NCBI GenBank assembly: GCA_000697335.1
Contig: JNEM01010327.1
Span: 1 to 58,110 of the forward strand
Source of the DNA: Conidiobolus incongruus B7586
Lineage: Eukaryota > Entomophthoromycota > Entomophthoromycetes > Entomophthorales > Conidiobolaceae
Reading direction: 5' to 3'
DNA length: 58,110 nucleotides
Every line of letters starts with the position of its first letter. Position 1 is the first letter of the stretch. A program made the position numbers and the translations under genes. Positions 45,758-58,110 of the stretch are shown in pieces. The notes beneath the pieces are model-generated. The model did no database searches and had not been told where the DNA came from. It saw only the letters and a list, made by a program, of their open reading frames with translations.

Positions 45758-48700
45758 ATGGAGGACGATTTAATAGAATATCCAATTCCTCAGCGCCCTG
45801 AATTTAAGGATACCACATTGGTTGGCTATGGTGATTTTTTACCAAATCAACATTTACCTTATAATACAGAAGGCGAAGCTGAAAATTTTATAGAATTAAT
45901 CAAAACCAAATTAAGTTGTTGTGTATTGGGCGATGATTGGAATGGCATCAAACATTGGATCAATCAACTTAGACTGTAATACCAATTTGTTTTCAGTATT
46001 ATATCAACTTAACTTACTTTTAAAATTATAGATTTTTAGATTTTAAATTTCCTCTTGTAAAATCGGATAGAATTTATTTGGCTAAATTATTACACCAAAT
46101 ATTGGTTCATCCAGAATTAGACGAATCGCTTTTATCTAAAATTGCTGAAGAACTTTATAGACTATTAAAGTATAATGCTTTCAAAATGTAAAAAATATAA
46201 ATTATTAATTAATATACTAATAGGAAAGATAAGTTTGAAAAAGGGGATTTGATTTTGGATTGGAAGCCAATGTATCAACTCGTTCATCGTTTGGTATTTT
46301 TAAAACAGAGTGAACATGCAGTCAGTAGCGATGGGTAATTTATATACATATATACAATAATAGCTATTTTTCATATCTAATATAAAATAAACTAATTTTA
46401 GAAATCGAATCACATCTTTAATAGCTGTACTAGATAGGTTAACTAGGTAATTTTATTTCAATAACTGTGATAAATTTACATTAACAACAATATTAATGAT
46501 AGATTTTATCCTTATGAGGCAGTAGACGAGATTTTTGAAGAAATACTCCCAATGTATTCTCCTTTGGCAATTGAAACTTGTTACACTGCTATCAATTTGC
46601 TATGCTTATTCTTACCAACTCATCATCAACATCCAAAACTAGTCCCCACTCTCTTCAGTTTATGGACTCAGCTTTCTGCTTCAACCAATTACCACGAAAA
46701 ATTCATGGATTTAATTGAAAAGGTCGCAAGAGGTCAAATAGGGCATTACCAATTCACTAATGAACAAATTAAATTCGCGTTTGGTGTTGGCCTTAGATCC
46801 TTATCTTTACCTATTGCAACTGGAAAGTCACCCACATTTAGTCTTATGAATAGAAATCTTCTTAAATTTCCTTTGTCAAGCTTTAAAAAATTACTCAGTC
46901 GCAAACCAGATAAGGGTGTCATATTTGCTGGTTTCATAGTCAATACCATCTATCCAGCTAGCTTAGATCCCGAAAATCGTGGATCTCTTAACATGCTTAT
47001 AGATCTTATCCAATCCATTGAATCATTTTTCCATCCTTCTAACTTTGGTAGATGGACTCATTCTCTATTAAAATTTATTGAAAATCTCTCCTATAGCATA
47101 TTGAATCGATGGTTGGACGAGCAACGAGGATTAGTCGATTATGGAGAAGAATATTTTTTGACCAAGGACGAGATTTCATCCTTCGTTCAAACAATTGTTA
47201 GTGTGAGCTATTTAGCTATGTTTGGAAAAGATCCCAGACTTATTGGGTATGTTCATACCACTTTCAAATATTTAGCTTGGTTAGACCCAAATGCAGTTTT
47301 TCCTGGTTTACTTGAAAGAATTTATCCTAGTTTACAAACCTTGACTGAAACTTTGCGCACTTCATCTTCACTATCTACACTTTGTATGATTGTTGGTCCC
47401 TTAGTTAGTCGTGAAAATTATCCTCAAGGTGGTAAACATGTCTTACCCTTACTTAACTTGATCCTCCCAGGAATAGATATCAACGATCCTCAAAAATCCA
47501 TCATTTCATTATACTTTGCTTCTTATCTATTTCTCTCTATTCCTTTGATCGATTCTACAAGGAATGATGAGGAAACTGACTGGGGTGCTATATCAGGCGA
47601 TTTATCTATACCAAGAGATCTAGAGCAGGAAAATTTATTGTGTAAAGCAAACACTTCTGGTTATGAAGAATGGATTGGTCAGTATTTAAATCGTTCTTTT
47701 TCATTATTTGAAAATATGCCTGAGAAGGAAAACTCTCCATCTGATATGTCGGATAGCGGGTTAGTTCTTTTGTTCATTGCATCTTTAGATGTAATTTGTA
47801 ACCAAATGTCGTCTGAGCTTTATGAATTTACTCTTGAAATGATCTTGAGACGTGCAACGGAAGTGAATAGTAATGCAGTAGATCAAATTGGTGAATTATG
47901 TGGAACCATTACTAGAGCCAACCCTGCTTTAGCATTATCCAAATTTATTCCCTTATGTCTCAAACATATTTATTTAGAATTAGAACATGGCGCTGGTACA
48001 TCTTCCACAACCTATTTCATGACCAACCCTCCTTCTGATTTTACTATGAATTGGTATCAAACTATTCTCAGTCAAATTCTACCCGGCAACGGAGCCGAAA
48101 TATTAAAATATGTTGACCAAATCCTCACTTTAGCTGATAAGGTCCTACATCAATGTAAGGCTTATAAAGCCGGTAACCTTGGAAGCCGTTTAATCAGAAA
48201 TATTTTAAGCTCTCTTACTACTGTTTATCTCAAAAGAGTGAAATCTCATAATGAGCAAATTTGGCGATCAGATGAATTCCAAAACAACCACCATTTAATA
48301 TGGGGTAAATTCCCAGATCCTGAAATGATTCAATTAGAGTGGCACACTCCTACTGAACCAGAGATTCAAAAATCGATCGAAATCTTCCACAAATACATCG
48401 ATATATGCATAAATGATTTGGAAGCTATACTTGATAACGACTGGGATGGAGAAAGAACTAGTTTCTTTGGTCCCGTTGTGCAATCCGAATGGTCTAACAG
48501 ATTTCGCAGATCCGTAGGTCTACTAGATCAAGTACTCACTGGCAGTGCTACTTTTATTTTATCAGAAGCCGATTATGACCAAAACTTAGAGTCTGATTAT
48601 TTCCAATTGAACTCTGGAGTAATTTTCACTGATCCCACAAACCCTGAATACATCAAGATTCAAAACAAACGTCTTCAGGCTTTAAGACTTCTGCATCGTG

Positions 48701-51700
48701 CTTTCAAGTATTTAGATGAGCATAGAAAGGATGATGTCCATGCTTTCCACTTTTTGGTCCAGGTATACATTATAATATTAAGTGATTTGATCTTGTAATA
48801 CTTAATAGTTTATAGGTTATTGAAAACTCTTTGACATTTAGAGGAAGCACATATGAAATGAAAGAAGCTAACTCTAATACATATAAATGGGCCAAATATT
48901 CATACTCTTTCTCAGATTCTCGCAAACTCCTCCCTCGATCTATCTTTGGACAAAAAGTATTGATTCATCAAATTCAACGAATTTTGTATACCACCACAAG
49001 TGCTCCTAAATGTCAAGAACATCGAGATTTATTACATGACTTGATTCAACTTTCTATGTATCCATATCCTAAAATTAGAAAGTAATAATTATTATATGAT
49101 ATTTTTTTACCTTCATCTTAACTTTATGTTTAGACTTGCTCAAAATAGTGTCAAGAGATCGTTGAAAATTATACCAAAATTCAAAAAGGATATCTACCCC
49201 ATAGTATTAGATGCAATCGAAACTTTCAAGGATGAAAAAGATCCTATTCAATTAGGACAAGTCACAGGTGCTTTGTATTTACTCAAAGATTGTATTAATA
49301 ACAGTAAAGTTATAAACAAATGGGAAATTTTACCCAGATTGATTATTACTCTATTACGCGCCCAAAAGATTAACGATACATCTTGCCAAGAATTAATCCA
49401 AAAAATCCTTTTAAGCTTAGTTTATGATGGTCATCCACCATATGTCGCTCAGGGCACCGGTCTTCCAGTCAAAGATTTTATTAGTGAATCTAGTGAATTT
49501 GGTTTAGTTCAATTAGATGAATCATCGATAGAGAAATCAAAAGAAAGAAGTAAAGCTAAATTCGAATTAAAGCAGAAAGGGCTTGAGAATATAATATCAG
49601 AACTCATTAAGATTCTCAATGATCCTAGCACAACATGGCGATTTACTAATATGGCTGGAGCATTTTTACAGCGATTTACTACCATCAACTCACCAATCAA
49701 TCCTCAAGCCGTCAAAGCAGCATTCCAACAAGTTATTGTCGAAGTTCACGCCACTAGAAAAATGTTCTATCCTATTTGCTTTGATATTTTATCCAAGTTG
49801 AAAAAGAGAAGTTTGGCTATTACAGAATCTCAAATCAGAGGTCATTATAAGAAGGTTCAGGTTACAGAGCCCATTTTCAATCCAAAATTCAATTCGAAGT
49901 ATCTTGACATCATCTCAAAACCAGTTGATTCCAATTCCATCAAAGAAATACCATTGATAGATAGGACTGAATTTGGATGGTTTGTCTGGCCAAAGGAGTC
50001 TCCCGGATATCAGCCATTGTCTGAAGATGAACAGCTGGCTTGGCCCAGTAACGTCCCAAATGAAATTCAAGAATGTTATGATGCCATATGGGATACCATT
50101 TCCAATCCTGATTACATCGACAAATGGATTACATATTTAACACAAGAAGTAGGAAAGGAAAAGGATAGCACTTTTAACACAGTTCATTGCAAACTATTTA
50201 AAGCTCTTTTCCAAATTTATGGATTTAAGCTCTTAGAACTTTTTAAACCTCATATCGAGAAATTAGTAAAAACTCCCACTGAAGCTGGATGTCAAAAAGG
50301 TTTATCTGAGCTGTTGGCTGGGTTGATAAGAGGTAGTAAACACTGGTCTTTATCTGAATGTGCTCAGCTTTGGGATTATCTCATTCCTATACTCGCTCAA
50401 TGCTTTAAGAAATCATCTGTTGATACATCCTCATATTGGGATAAGGTACTGTCATATTCAACTTTCAATAGAGATCCTAGACGCATTCAACCTTTGATCA
50501 AGCTCATAATTGAAGAATTAAATCCCTTCATTGATGCCCAGGGTCAAATCACTGAAATTGCTACTCAGTCCACTGGAAATCATATTTCATCTTTCGATCA
50601 GTACAAATACTTGAACTACGTAAGGATTGTATGCTTTGGATTAGCATGGAAATCCTATCCTTGGAGCCAAACAATATTGAACTCTTGTGTTATCAATCTT
50701 CACCACCAGTTTAAATCTGTTAGAGGCTGCATTGCCTTACTCATGTACGAATTACTCCAAAACCAATGGCATGGAGGTATATCAGTTGAGCAATTCTTAC
50801 AAAACCCTTCCATTATTGAGGATGACTCTTTTGGAATTGCTAATCCCCAAAGCATTAATACTCTTCTAGATCAAGTGTACTCGAAACTGGAATTGTACCG
50901 CTCTCAGCATGATCCTGCCCGAATCGAACCCTCTGATTATACCAATTGCTGTAAAACTCTTATCAATTTGATTTTAGCAGCTACCTTGGGAAATCAGTTC
51001 AGAGTTCTTAGACCTCACTTCCCTAAGCTCTGCGAAGAGATGTTCAATATGCTCGATGGTCATCAAGATATTGAATTAAGAGCCATGATCAGTGATGTGC
51101 TTAGAGATGTTTATCGTCGCCACTTCTATCCCACCAATATCCTCCAAGAATTTATTACATCTTTGAATCAAATTCTAAAGGAAGGCAATTGGATTAAGAA
51201 AGTCAGAGTTCTTTGTGTATATCAACCTTTAGTGTTTAATCATTTATTCAACTATTTCAATCGATCTGAGGAATTTGACACTCTAGTTAAGGGCATGCTT
51301 TCAAGTTTATTAGACGATAGGATTGAAGTAATATTATTTACATTGCTAATACATTGTTTATTAATTTTTATTGCGTAGGTTAAGGAACTTGCTGCTGAAA
51401 CTTTATCAGGAATTGTGCGATGCCAACGTTCTGTTATCAAAAACCTTCAGGTAAATCAACATATCAATCGTGTTAATTATATCCTAATTTTTTGAATATA
51501 GTCGCATTCTACTCAATATCTCAAAACCAAATTGCCACCACGTGGAACAAGTAAAACTACTCCCGAATATCAACAAGCCATTCGCGATCGACATGCCGGT
51601 GTATTAGCATTAAGTAGTATCATCAGAGCTTTCCCATATGATATTCCAGAGGGTATGCCTCAAATCCTCTGCAGATTAGCTCGATATGTTGGTGATCCTA

Positions 51701-51846
51701 CACCCATTCAGTCTACTGTTTATCATGCCTTTAAAGAATTTAAACGAACCCATCAAGACACTTGGCACGAGGATAAGTTAAAATTCACCGAAGAACAATT
51801 AGAAACCTTGTCAGATTTATTGATCTCACCAAGTTACTATGCTTAA
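45758..51846 (+). CDS. BLM10: Blm10/PA200 proteasome activator
   Basis: Blm10 (PA200, PSME4) is a very large HEAT-repeat solenoid that caps the 20S proteasome and opens its gate. It is linked to core-particle maturation, histone turnover and DNA repair. Nine exons give about 1,888 residues: 45758-45975, 46032-46187, 46224-46334, 46402-46446, 46503-48762, 48816-49081, 49134-51327, 51379-51450 and 51502-51846. Family stretches include LDWKPMYQLVHRLVF near the N-terminus, TINSPINPQAVKAAFQ in the middle, and RDRHAGVLALSSIIRAFPYD with WHEDKLKFTEEQLETLSDL near the end. The protein ends in YYA, the hydrophobic-Tyr-X motif that docks into the 20S alpha ring and is the known terminus of yeast Blm10 and PA200. 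Most of the protein lies in two exons of over 2 kb; introns cluster near both ends. Confidence 0.96.
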
Positions 51847-54180
51847 ACTAAAAATGAATATTCAATTAACTTCTAACTTAAAGTTATAATTAATTTCATT
51901 ATTTGGTAATTTTAATAAAAATATATTTTAATTTTTAGTATAATTATTATTTTTTATATATCTCTAATTTGGGTTGAATCTCTAATAAATTTATATAAAT
52001 TTTACACTCAAGTTATGGTTTATTAATATCATAATATTTTTTTGTTTTTAATATACTCACACTACAAGTTTCATTCATGAAGATAATTTATTTTATACAA
52101 TTTTATTGAGAACAGTTCCCCTTTATTAAAATTTATCAATAGATATATTTAATAGATTATTTTTAATTTTTATAAATTATATATATTTATCATTAAACTA
52201 GGTGATTTTTTAAAATTAAAGTTTCTTAATTGAATGGACTAAAAAGCAGAATAAATCGGGGTAATTATCTTCCAATGATGTATAATATTTTGATGGTAAC
52301 CATTTGAGAAAATATGACTGAATTATTAATTGAACATTGCCATATTAGCTGTATACTTTCAGACAATCCAAGAGTCTTATGATTACTAGTGGCACGGGAA
52401 TCAAAAGAAGAATACCTTCCGAGCATTATCTCATATTTTATTTATAAAGAACTCAGAGATCAATAGATAAACTAATAAAAGAGTTAGTTTTTAACATATT
52501 AGTCAATTAATAAATTTTGATTATCGATTATGATCTATCCAGTGGATCAAATAAAATTTTTGAAATCAATTTCGAATGAGAAAATTACAACATTTCCAAT
52601 TTAGCAAAAAATTTTCATAGTACAGATAATTATAAAGATATAATGAATTAAGATAAATATAGTATAATTCTTAGCTGTTTCTAAGCTGACAGCCTCATAT
52701 TATTCAATCTTTCTAATTAAATAAAATACTCTATAATATAAGATCTTATCATATACCAATTGACTTGTGAGAATATTTTTTAATTTATCAAATTTGAATA
52801 ACCTTTTATGTCAATTTAAATTACACAAATATTTTATTAAAGTCTATAAATTAAAGTATTAATAAAATTTAAAAATTTAAAAATAAATAAATTTAATATT
52901 ATCAAATAATAATTAAAGAATAAGCTCGTAATATCTTCATTAAACCTCATTTAAATAAACTATTACACTAATGAACAAATTGCCAAACTTATTCTAGAAA
53001 ACAGGATATTGAGAATTTATTAATAATTTATTCAGGTACAATGATGAGAATTATTTCATATCACTTTATTCTTTTAACAGGGTAATCTTAATACAAAAGA
53101 TTGTTATCAGTTCATCTAATATGAATTCAAACTCATATCATTGATAATAAATCCATCCATTGGATTAATTGATATACCGATTTCAATTATAAAATAATTC
53201 CAATACACAAGATGTAACCAAGTATTAACTATCGGGAAATGTAAGTTTTACCCTTCCATCGCTAACTATAAGTTTGAATATTACTAAAAACTGTCTAATT
53301 CGAATTTATTAATATTAATTGGTTCATTTGGTATAATTAACTCATAATCAAGATCCATTTTATTATTTATTACCAATCATACTAATTATAATAAAATTTA
53401 TAACAGATAATTCATATTTTTTAAATATATGTACATAATAAAGAATAAACTTATATAGGTCAAGTATTCAAAATAAAATATCAACAAAAATTAAATTCTT
53501 TACATGTTAATTTAACAATTTGGAGGTATAATAACAAAAATATTGTAAATTTTGATCTTCACTAGTAGATTTTGGTATTTGGAAAAATTGAATTAGTATA
53601 ATATGAATTTGATTTAATTAATAAAATAACTTCAAGACACTCACTTTTTATTTTCACTATTAAATTAATACTGATAGTGAAACTAATAGAGCATAATCAA
53701 TATAATATAGTGTTGTTATATTAGTTTAATTGATAAATAAACTGTATTTTGCTTTCAATTAAGAGACTTAATATCGGAGTTTATTTCTCCACATTAATCA
53801 AAAGGGAAAATTGTTTATGTTTACATGTTTATATTGAACTTAAATTTTAATCAAATAGTTTGACACATTTGATAATATAACTATTTCAAATAGAATGTAT
53901 TGTTCATATATTATAGTACTTTAGAATTGAATAGTTTGGCTAAAGGAATTATGCATTATACTACGTAAATTAATTAACAAGGAAAGTAACGTAGTAAAAA
54001 ATTAGTAATCATGATTATTTAATCAATGAATCATACACAAACCCTAATCCATCAATCCAATGAAATCATCTTTTTCATTCTTTCAATTATGGCATTTTTA
54101 CTTTTATAAATCAAAGTATTTTTTTGGTTAAATTTGATAATTTACTATTAATTATATTTGATAACTGAAATCTTTATAGA
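51847..54180. other. Intergenic, AT-rich
   Basis: This is the BLM10 3' region and a long AT-rich spacer. A less AT-rich patch near 52240-52460 holds a small minus-strand frame listed separately. I saw no repeats, RNA genes or elements. Confidence 0.5.
52265..52426 (-). other. Small ORF or relic, weak
   Basis: An ATG-started minus-strand frame of 53 codons lies in a patch of lower A/T content. The peptide begins MLGRYSSFDSRATSNHKTLG and has a hydrophobic end. The frame stays peptide-like past the TAA for about 12 codons. No family was recognised. Confidence 0.15.
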
Positions 54181-54471
54181 CCAATAGTTTAGGATATGTT
54201 AAATAAGATAGTATGGTTAAGCTTGAGTATAATTGGTACGGGTGAGAAAATAGAGATTAAAAGAAAAAAAAAGGGAGAGTGGTTAGGTTACGTTTGCATT
54301 ACATTGATTTAAAACCTTTTCTCATTAATCGAAGTACACTGAGCTTTGCCAATTAGCAGAATTGAAACACTTTGAATGATGCTGTATTTGGCAATCGATT
54401 AGTTGCAAAGTTTGACTAAATTGGATTGTTGAATTGGGCAATTTTTAGTTGATATTGATTTGGTATAAATA
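54181..54471 (+). promoter_or_regulatory. Upstream control region and TATA box of the transporter at 54604
   Basis: A TATAAATA box at 54464-54471 lies about 135 bp before the ATG. CCAAT pentamers are at 54181 and 54349, and ATTGG at about 54231, 54420 and 54433. The region is richer in G+C than the spacer to its left. The architecture is like that of the paralogue at 33818, but without its TGCTCAGTCA repeats. Confidence 0.55.
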
Positions 54472-54603
54472 GCTATTGCCCATCTCTTCACCTCTACTTT
54501 TAATTCTCCACAATTTACAAATCTTTCACTTTTCTTCATCCTTTTGTATTATTTATTTTTGATAATTAATATTCTATTGATTTAATTCTACGTACCTGTT
54601 ATC

Positions 54604-56112
54604 ATGTCTGACATTAAAAAAGCCAATCCAGATGGCTCACATCCATCTAGCTCTGGCAAGAATTCACTTGATATGACCATCAATTTCAACACATTATTTG
54701 GTGTCTTGGTTACATGTCTAGGTGCTTTCTTATCTGGTTATTCCACCGGTGTTATCAATATTCCTGAACCTGCTATTAAGGCTTGTTACATCAATGGAAT
54801 CCCTAAGCCTGTCAGCTACTGGGGTCCTTTCCCTAGCTGTTTGGATGCTCAGCCATTGGAATGGGGTTTGATGGTCGGTATTATGGCTTTAGGAGGTGGT
54901 TTTGGTGCTTTAGCAGCTTCTCCTCTTTGTGATCGCTTCGGAAGACGTAATGCCAACTTATTTAACTGCTTTTTCTACCTTGCTGGTTATGTGTTGCTCG
55001 CTACTACCACTACTAAGGCCCAATTTGGTGTTGCTCGCTTCTTTATTGGTGTTGGATGTGGTATTGCTTCATCAGCTGTATCTAATTATATTGGTGAAAC
55101 TGCCCCAGTTAAAACTAGAGGTGCTTTTGGAACAATGCTTCAATTAACCCTTGTTATTGGTATCTTATTCTCGCAAGCCATTTCTTTAGCTTTCCAGTTC
55201 CTTCAAGGATGGAGAATTTTATTTGCTTTACCTGCTATCCCCATTGTTGCTCAAATCTTCTTATTACCAGCCTGTGTTGAAACTCCTCCTTATTTGGTTT
55301 CCAAGAACCGTATTGAAGAAGCCAGAAAGAGCTTGGCTCACTTGAGAAGAGGTTATGATATTGAAGAAGAATTCGAGCGTATTTTGATCTCTCAAAACAA
55401 GTTGGAGCACTCTAACTCTGCTTCTGGTTCTACTACTCCCTTAGAATCATCTAAGCAAATCGAAGGGCCCAAGAATAATAATGAAGAAAGACCATTCAAG
55501 ACCTTGACCCAATCACCTCATCTCAAGCACTTCATTTACTGTCTTTTGATCCATGCTATCCAGCAGTTTTCGGGTATTAACGGAGTTATTTTCTATTCAA
55601 CTTCCTTATTTGAAAAAACCTTTGGTGCAGATAATGCACCCTATATCACCATTGGTGTTGCATGTCTCAATTTGGTTGTAACCCTTATTTCCGTAGTGTT
55701 GGTTGACCGATGTGGTAGAAGATTCTTATTGCTCACATCCTGTGGTGGTATGGCATTGATGAGTGTGCTCATTGTCATTGGATCCGTATACACTATTAAC
55801 TTGTTAGTGGTCATCTGTACATTATTATTTGTTGCATTTTTCGCTGTTGGCTTAGGTCCTGTGCCTTGGATGTTAATGTCTGAAATTTTCCCTACGTCCG
55901 TTTTAGCCATTGCTTCAGCTGCCTCTATTACCGTCAATTTTGCCTGTAACTTTGTGATTGGTTTAGTGTTCCCCCAGATGTTAGTCAGTTTAAATAACTA
56001 TACATTCGTATTCTTTGCATGCGTTACTGCTGTTTCAGTTGTCTTCATCTTCATCTGCTTACCTGAAACCAAGGGTAAGACCTTAGCTGAAGTTTTGCAA
56101 GAAGCTAAATAA
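54604..56112 (+). CDS. Sugar-porter family transporter (MFS), canonical copy
   Basis: The single exon gives 502 residues with 12 membrane helices. The family signatures are intact: DRFGRR at residues 110-115 (loop 2-3), GVGCGIASSAVSNYIGETAP in helices 4-5, QQFSGIN at 320-326 (helix 7), DRCGRR in loop 8-9, and PETKGKT at about 487-493. The outer loop GPFPSC is shared with the paralogue at 33818. The usual PESPR motif is replaced by ETPPYLVS. A hydrophilic loop of about 50 residues (EEEFERILISQNKLEHSNSA and on) separates the two halves. Yeast hexose transporters of this family move glucose and related sugars by facilitated diffusion or proton symport; the substrate here cannot be told from sequence. 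The first ATG gives a short Ser-rich N-terminus typical of the family. Confidence 0.93.
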   Translation: MSDIKKANPDGSHPSSSGKNSLDMTINFNTLFGVLVTCLGAFLSGYSTGVINIPEPAIKACYINGIPKPVSYWGPFPSCLDAQPLEWGLMVGIMALGGGFGALAASPLCDRFGRRNANLFNCFFYLAGYVLLATTTTKAQFGVARFFIGVGCGIASSAVSNYIGETAPVKTRGAFGTMLQLTLVIGILFSQAISLAFQFLQGWRILFALPAIPIVAQIFLLPACVETPPYLVSKNRIEEARKSLAHLRRGYDIEEEFERILISQNKLEHSNSASGSTTPLESSKQIEGPKNNNEERPFKTLTQSPHLKHFIYCLLIHAIQQFSGINGVIFYSTSLFEKTFGADNAPYITIGVACLNLVVTLISVVLVDRCGRRFLLLTSCGGMALMSVLIVIGSVYTINLLVVICTLLFVAFFAVGLGPVPWMLMSEIFPTSVLAIASAASITVNFACNFVIGLVFPQMLVSLNNYTFVFFACVTAVSVVFIFICLPETKGKTLAEVLQEAK

Positions 56113-58110
56113 TTTCAATTTACTATATATTAGAGGTTATTTATTTTAACAATAATTATTATTTGTAATTTATAAAAAATATATTTTAATATTTACTAAT
56201 AAAATTGATTAATTAAGTGATTATTATCTTCGTAATCTAATATTTTTTTGTATTGTACTACGTCGCTCAGAATGCAAAGATTTGACAAAATTTAACACAA
56301 ATTCACTATTCCGATTCATTTACCAATATAATTGTCCAATTCTCATTTCAACAAGTCAAATTTGGTAATATTTGATTCGATTTGGTAAAATTTCAAATTA
56401 CAATTTCGGTCAATATCTTCTATTTTTCAAGTAAAATTCTTCTTTTCAAAGTAGAAATATGTGGGGCTATTATCTGAAAAGTTTGTAGTTGATACTTCGA
56501 CTTCGATGACTTTGAAATATATAGGCTTAGCCACATATCAAATAATTAATTTTCCATAATTAAAAGCCTCTCGACACGTCACTTATCATCAGCAATCGAT
56601 AGTGAGTTGGAAAGAAGTTGAAACGGTCACGTGATCAAGGACTCAACATGAAATTCAAATTCTCTTATTTAGTACAAATCGACAATATTCTAGATCCATT
56701 GAAAAATAGATCGAAGCAGCTCATTTATCCTACTAATAATCGTATTCAACCGATATCAATAAAGATTCCTTTAAGCTATCTTTGATATCAACAACTGAAT
56801 CCATCTGTACAATGTTCTTATTATACGAATTAATTAGAATGCATTGTATTTAATGCCACCATTTTATCAATCATGCAATATGAAGAATAAAAAATATATC
56901 AATATTAAATCTTTTCAAAGATTAAATAAACAAAGAAGATTGGATAAAAAATAAATTCTCAAAGAAATATTAGGTAATAATCATAAAATGTTTTTGTATT
57001 AAATATGATCAACTAAATTAATTAATTCAACCATTCCTAACCAAATAATGAAATTTATTAATATGCTAAATATATTGCGATATAGTTTTCATTATGAAAT
57101 ACTATTAATACTGTAAAATAAGTTTATATTTCACTATTATCAGATACTATTTTAGATAATGTAGAGAAATCATTAAAAATAAGGTATTTGATATTATCAA
57201 CATTAAAGATTTTTAAATATTTGAAAAAAATAATAATAAATTGATTATTAATTAGGTTATATGCAAAAAATTGCCAAAATTTTGAACTGTATTCAGTGTG
57301 ATATTTTAAAGTTTTTATAAGGTATTGATTTTAATGAAAGTTGTTATGTAGTAGATATATTGAGTATTGTAATAGTTTGTAGGTATATAGTATACTTGGT
57401 TATTATATATGATTAAAAAATATAAACTGATAATAAATGATTTATTTATATATTGAATATATCAACTGAAAATAAATCTAATTTTAAAAAATATTACATT
57501 TCAAAAGTTTAAAATATTATTAATAATATTATATAAGATTCTTCATTAATAAACCTCACCTATATACATATCAATTCCTCTAAGATTTAATATACTGAAA
57601 ATAATGGTGAATATTTACTTTAAATTAATATTATTTTTATAACTATAAAATTAGAAAATAATAAATTTTTGAAATTTTAATATTCAAAAGTATAATTATT
57701 TAATGGATTCAAAATTTTAATTAAAATTTAATTATATAATAAAAAAAATAAATCTATTAATTTCAGGTTTTTTAAATATATTATTAATTTTAGAAAAATT
57801 ATATATAAAATATTATAAATTCTTTTTTATATTTAGCCTTAAATTAGCCTTATTGAAATTTTATTATATAATTTAATTATGTTTAAATATATAATAATCA
57901 ATAAAAACCTTTTATTTGATATCCATTAAAACTTAATCATATATCATTTATAATTTATTAAATTTTTGATTAATTTAAAAAATAATATTTTATCTAAATA
58001 TATCATTTATCATTATATTTATTATTTTAAAGCTATAAAGAATATTATATAAAATTAATTAAAATCTATGAAATTAATATTTTAGGTTATTTATTTTATA
58101 ATTATAATAT
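56113..58110. other. Intergenic to the right edge
   Basis: No supported gene. A less AT-rich stretch at about 56260-56790 holds an E-box and a short open frame, listed separately. From about 56900 onward the DNA is nearly pure A/T with short repeats. Confidence 0.5.
56627..56634. promoter_or_regulatory. Palindromic E-box TCACGTGA
   Basis: TCACGTGA is a perfect 8-bp palindrome of the type bound by basic helix-loop-helix proteins such as Cbf1 or Pho4 in yeast. A related ACGT core, GACACGTCAC, lies about 50 bp upstream (56573-56582). A 45-codon frame starting MKFKFSYLVQIDN opens 14 bp downstream (56648-56785). If a gene begins here it has no recognisable continuation, so the frame may be a first exon or chance. 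Confidence 0.3.

Noticed and set aside
51301-51378. BLM10 split into two or more genes because its frames are separated
   Set aside because: All gaps have matching GT-AG introns of about 36-68 nt with consistent phase, and the joined product covers one continuous Blm10 protein ending in YYA.
54041-54050. Telomere-like ACCCTAATCC
   Set aside because: A single copy with no tandem repetition; not a telomere or interstitial array.
1-58110. tRNA, rRNA, transposon, viral copy or CRISPR array
   Set aside because: No cloverleaf with TTCGA-type arms, no transposase, integrase or reverse-transcriptase motifs, no long terminal or inverted repeats and no spaced repeat array were found by eye. A computational scan (tRNAscan-SE, RepeatMasker) would be needed to be sure.

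Overview
The window is nuclear DNA of a fungus, most likely an early-diverging, AT-rich one; an Entomophthoromycotina/Conidiobolus-like lineage is my guess and is not proven by the sequence. The reasons are short GT-AG introns (about 45-70 nt), very AT-rich intergenic DNA, a fungal gene set (Tom40, Set2 with WW and SRI domains, Prp40, Erj5, Trm1, Blm10, Gln/Pro/Gly-rich type I metacaspases, sugar porters) and a dymeclin gene, which budding yeast lacks. Well-conserved proteins end at normal TAA/TAG stops, so the standard code is in use.

Layout: TOM40 (813-1955, +); a decayed minus-strand gene of unknown family (about 3102-5023, -); SET2 histone H3K36 methyltransferase (6589-9393, +); dymeclin in 16 exons (11984-14985, +); a small zinc-ribbon protein with a disordered tail (17774-18636, +); PRP40 splicing factor (19704-22388, +), convergent with an ER J-protein of the Erj5 type (22600-23390, -); TRM1 tRNA methyltransferase (25108-27386, +), convergent with a broken alpha/beta hydrolase (27482-28330, -); about 5.4 kb with no supported gene; a divergent sugar-porter paralogue (33818-35352, +); two tandem metacaspases (37748-39205 and 41027-42553, +) with a possible gene relic between them; a basic nuclear-type protein with a USP36/Ubp10-like tail (42948-43830, -); BLM10/PA200 proteasome activator (45758-51846, +); and a canonical sugar porter (54604-56112, +). 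The last 2 kb hold no supported gene.

These are independent housekeeping genes, not an operon or a single pathway. Links between neighbours are evolutionary: the metacaspases are a tandem duplication with patchwork identity that suggests gene conversion, and the two transporters are paralogues that have diverged at their signature motifs. No mobile element, virus copy, CRISPR array, rRNA or tRNA was recognised.

The best leads are: two micro-exons (8 nt in TRM1, 7 nt in PRP40) that the reading frame requires; a possible mitochondrial form of Trm1 made from a non-AUG start; gene relics whose stops are all one transition away from sense codons; CCAAT-box clusters upstream of several genes; and the altered signature residues of the transporter at 33818. 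I found no convincing multi-gene novel system.
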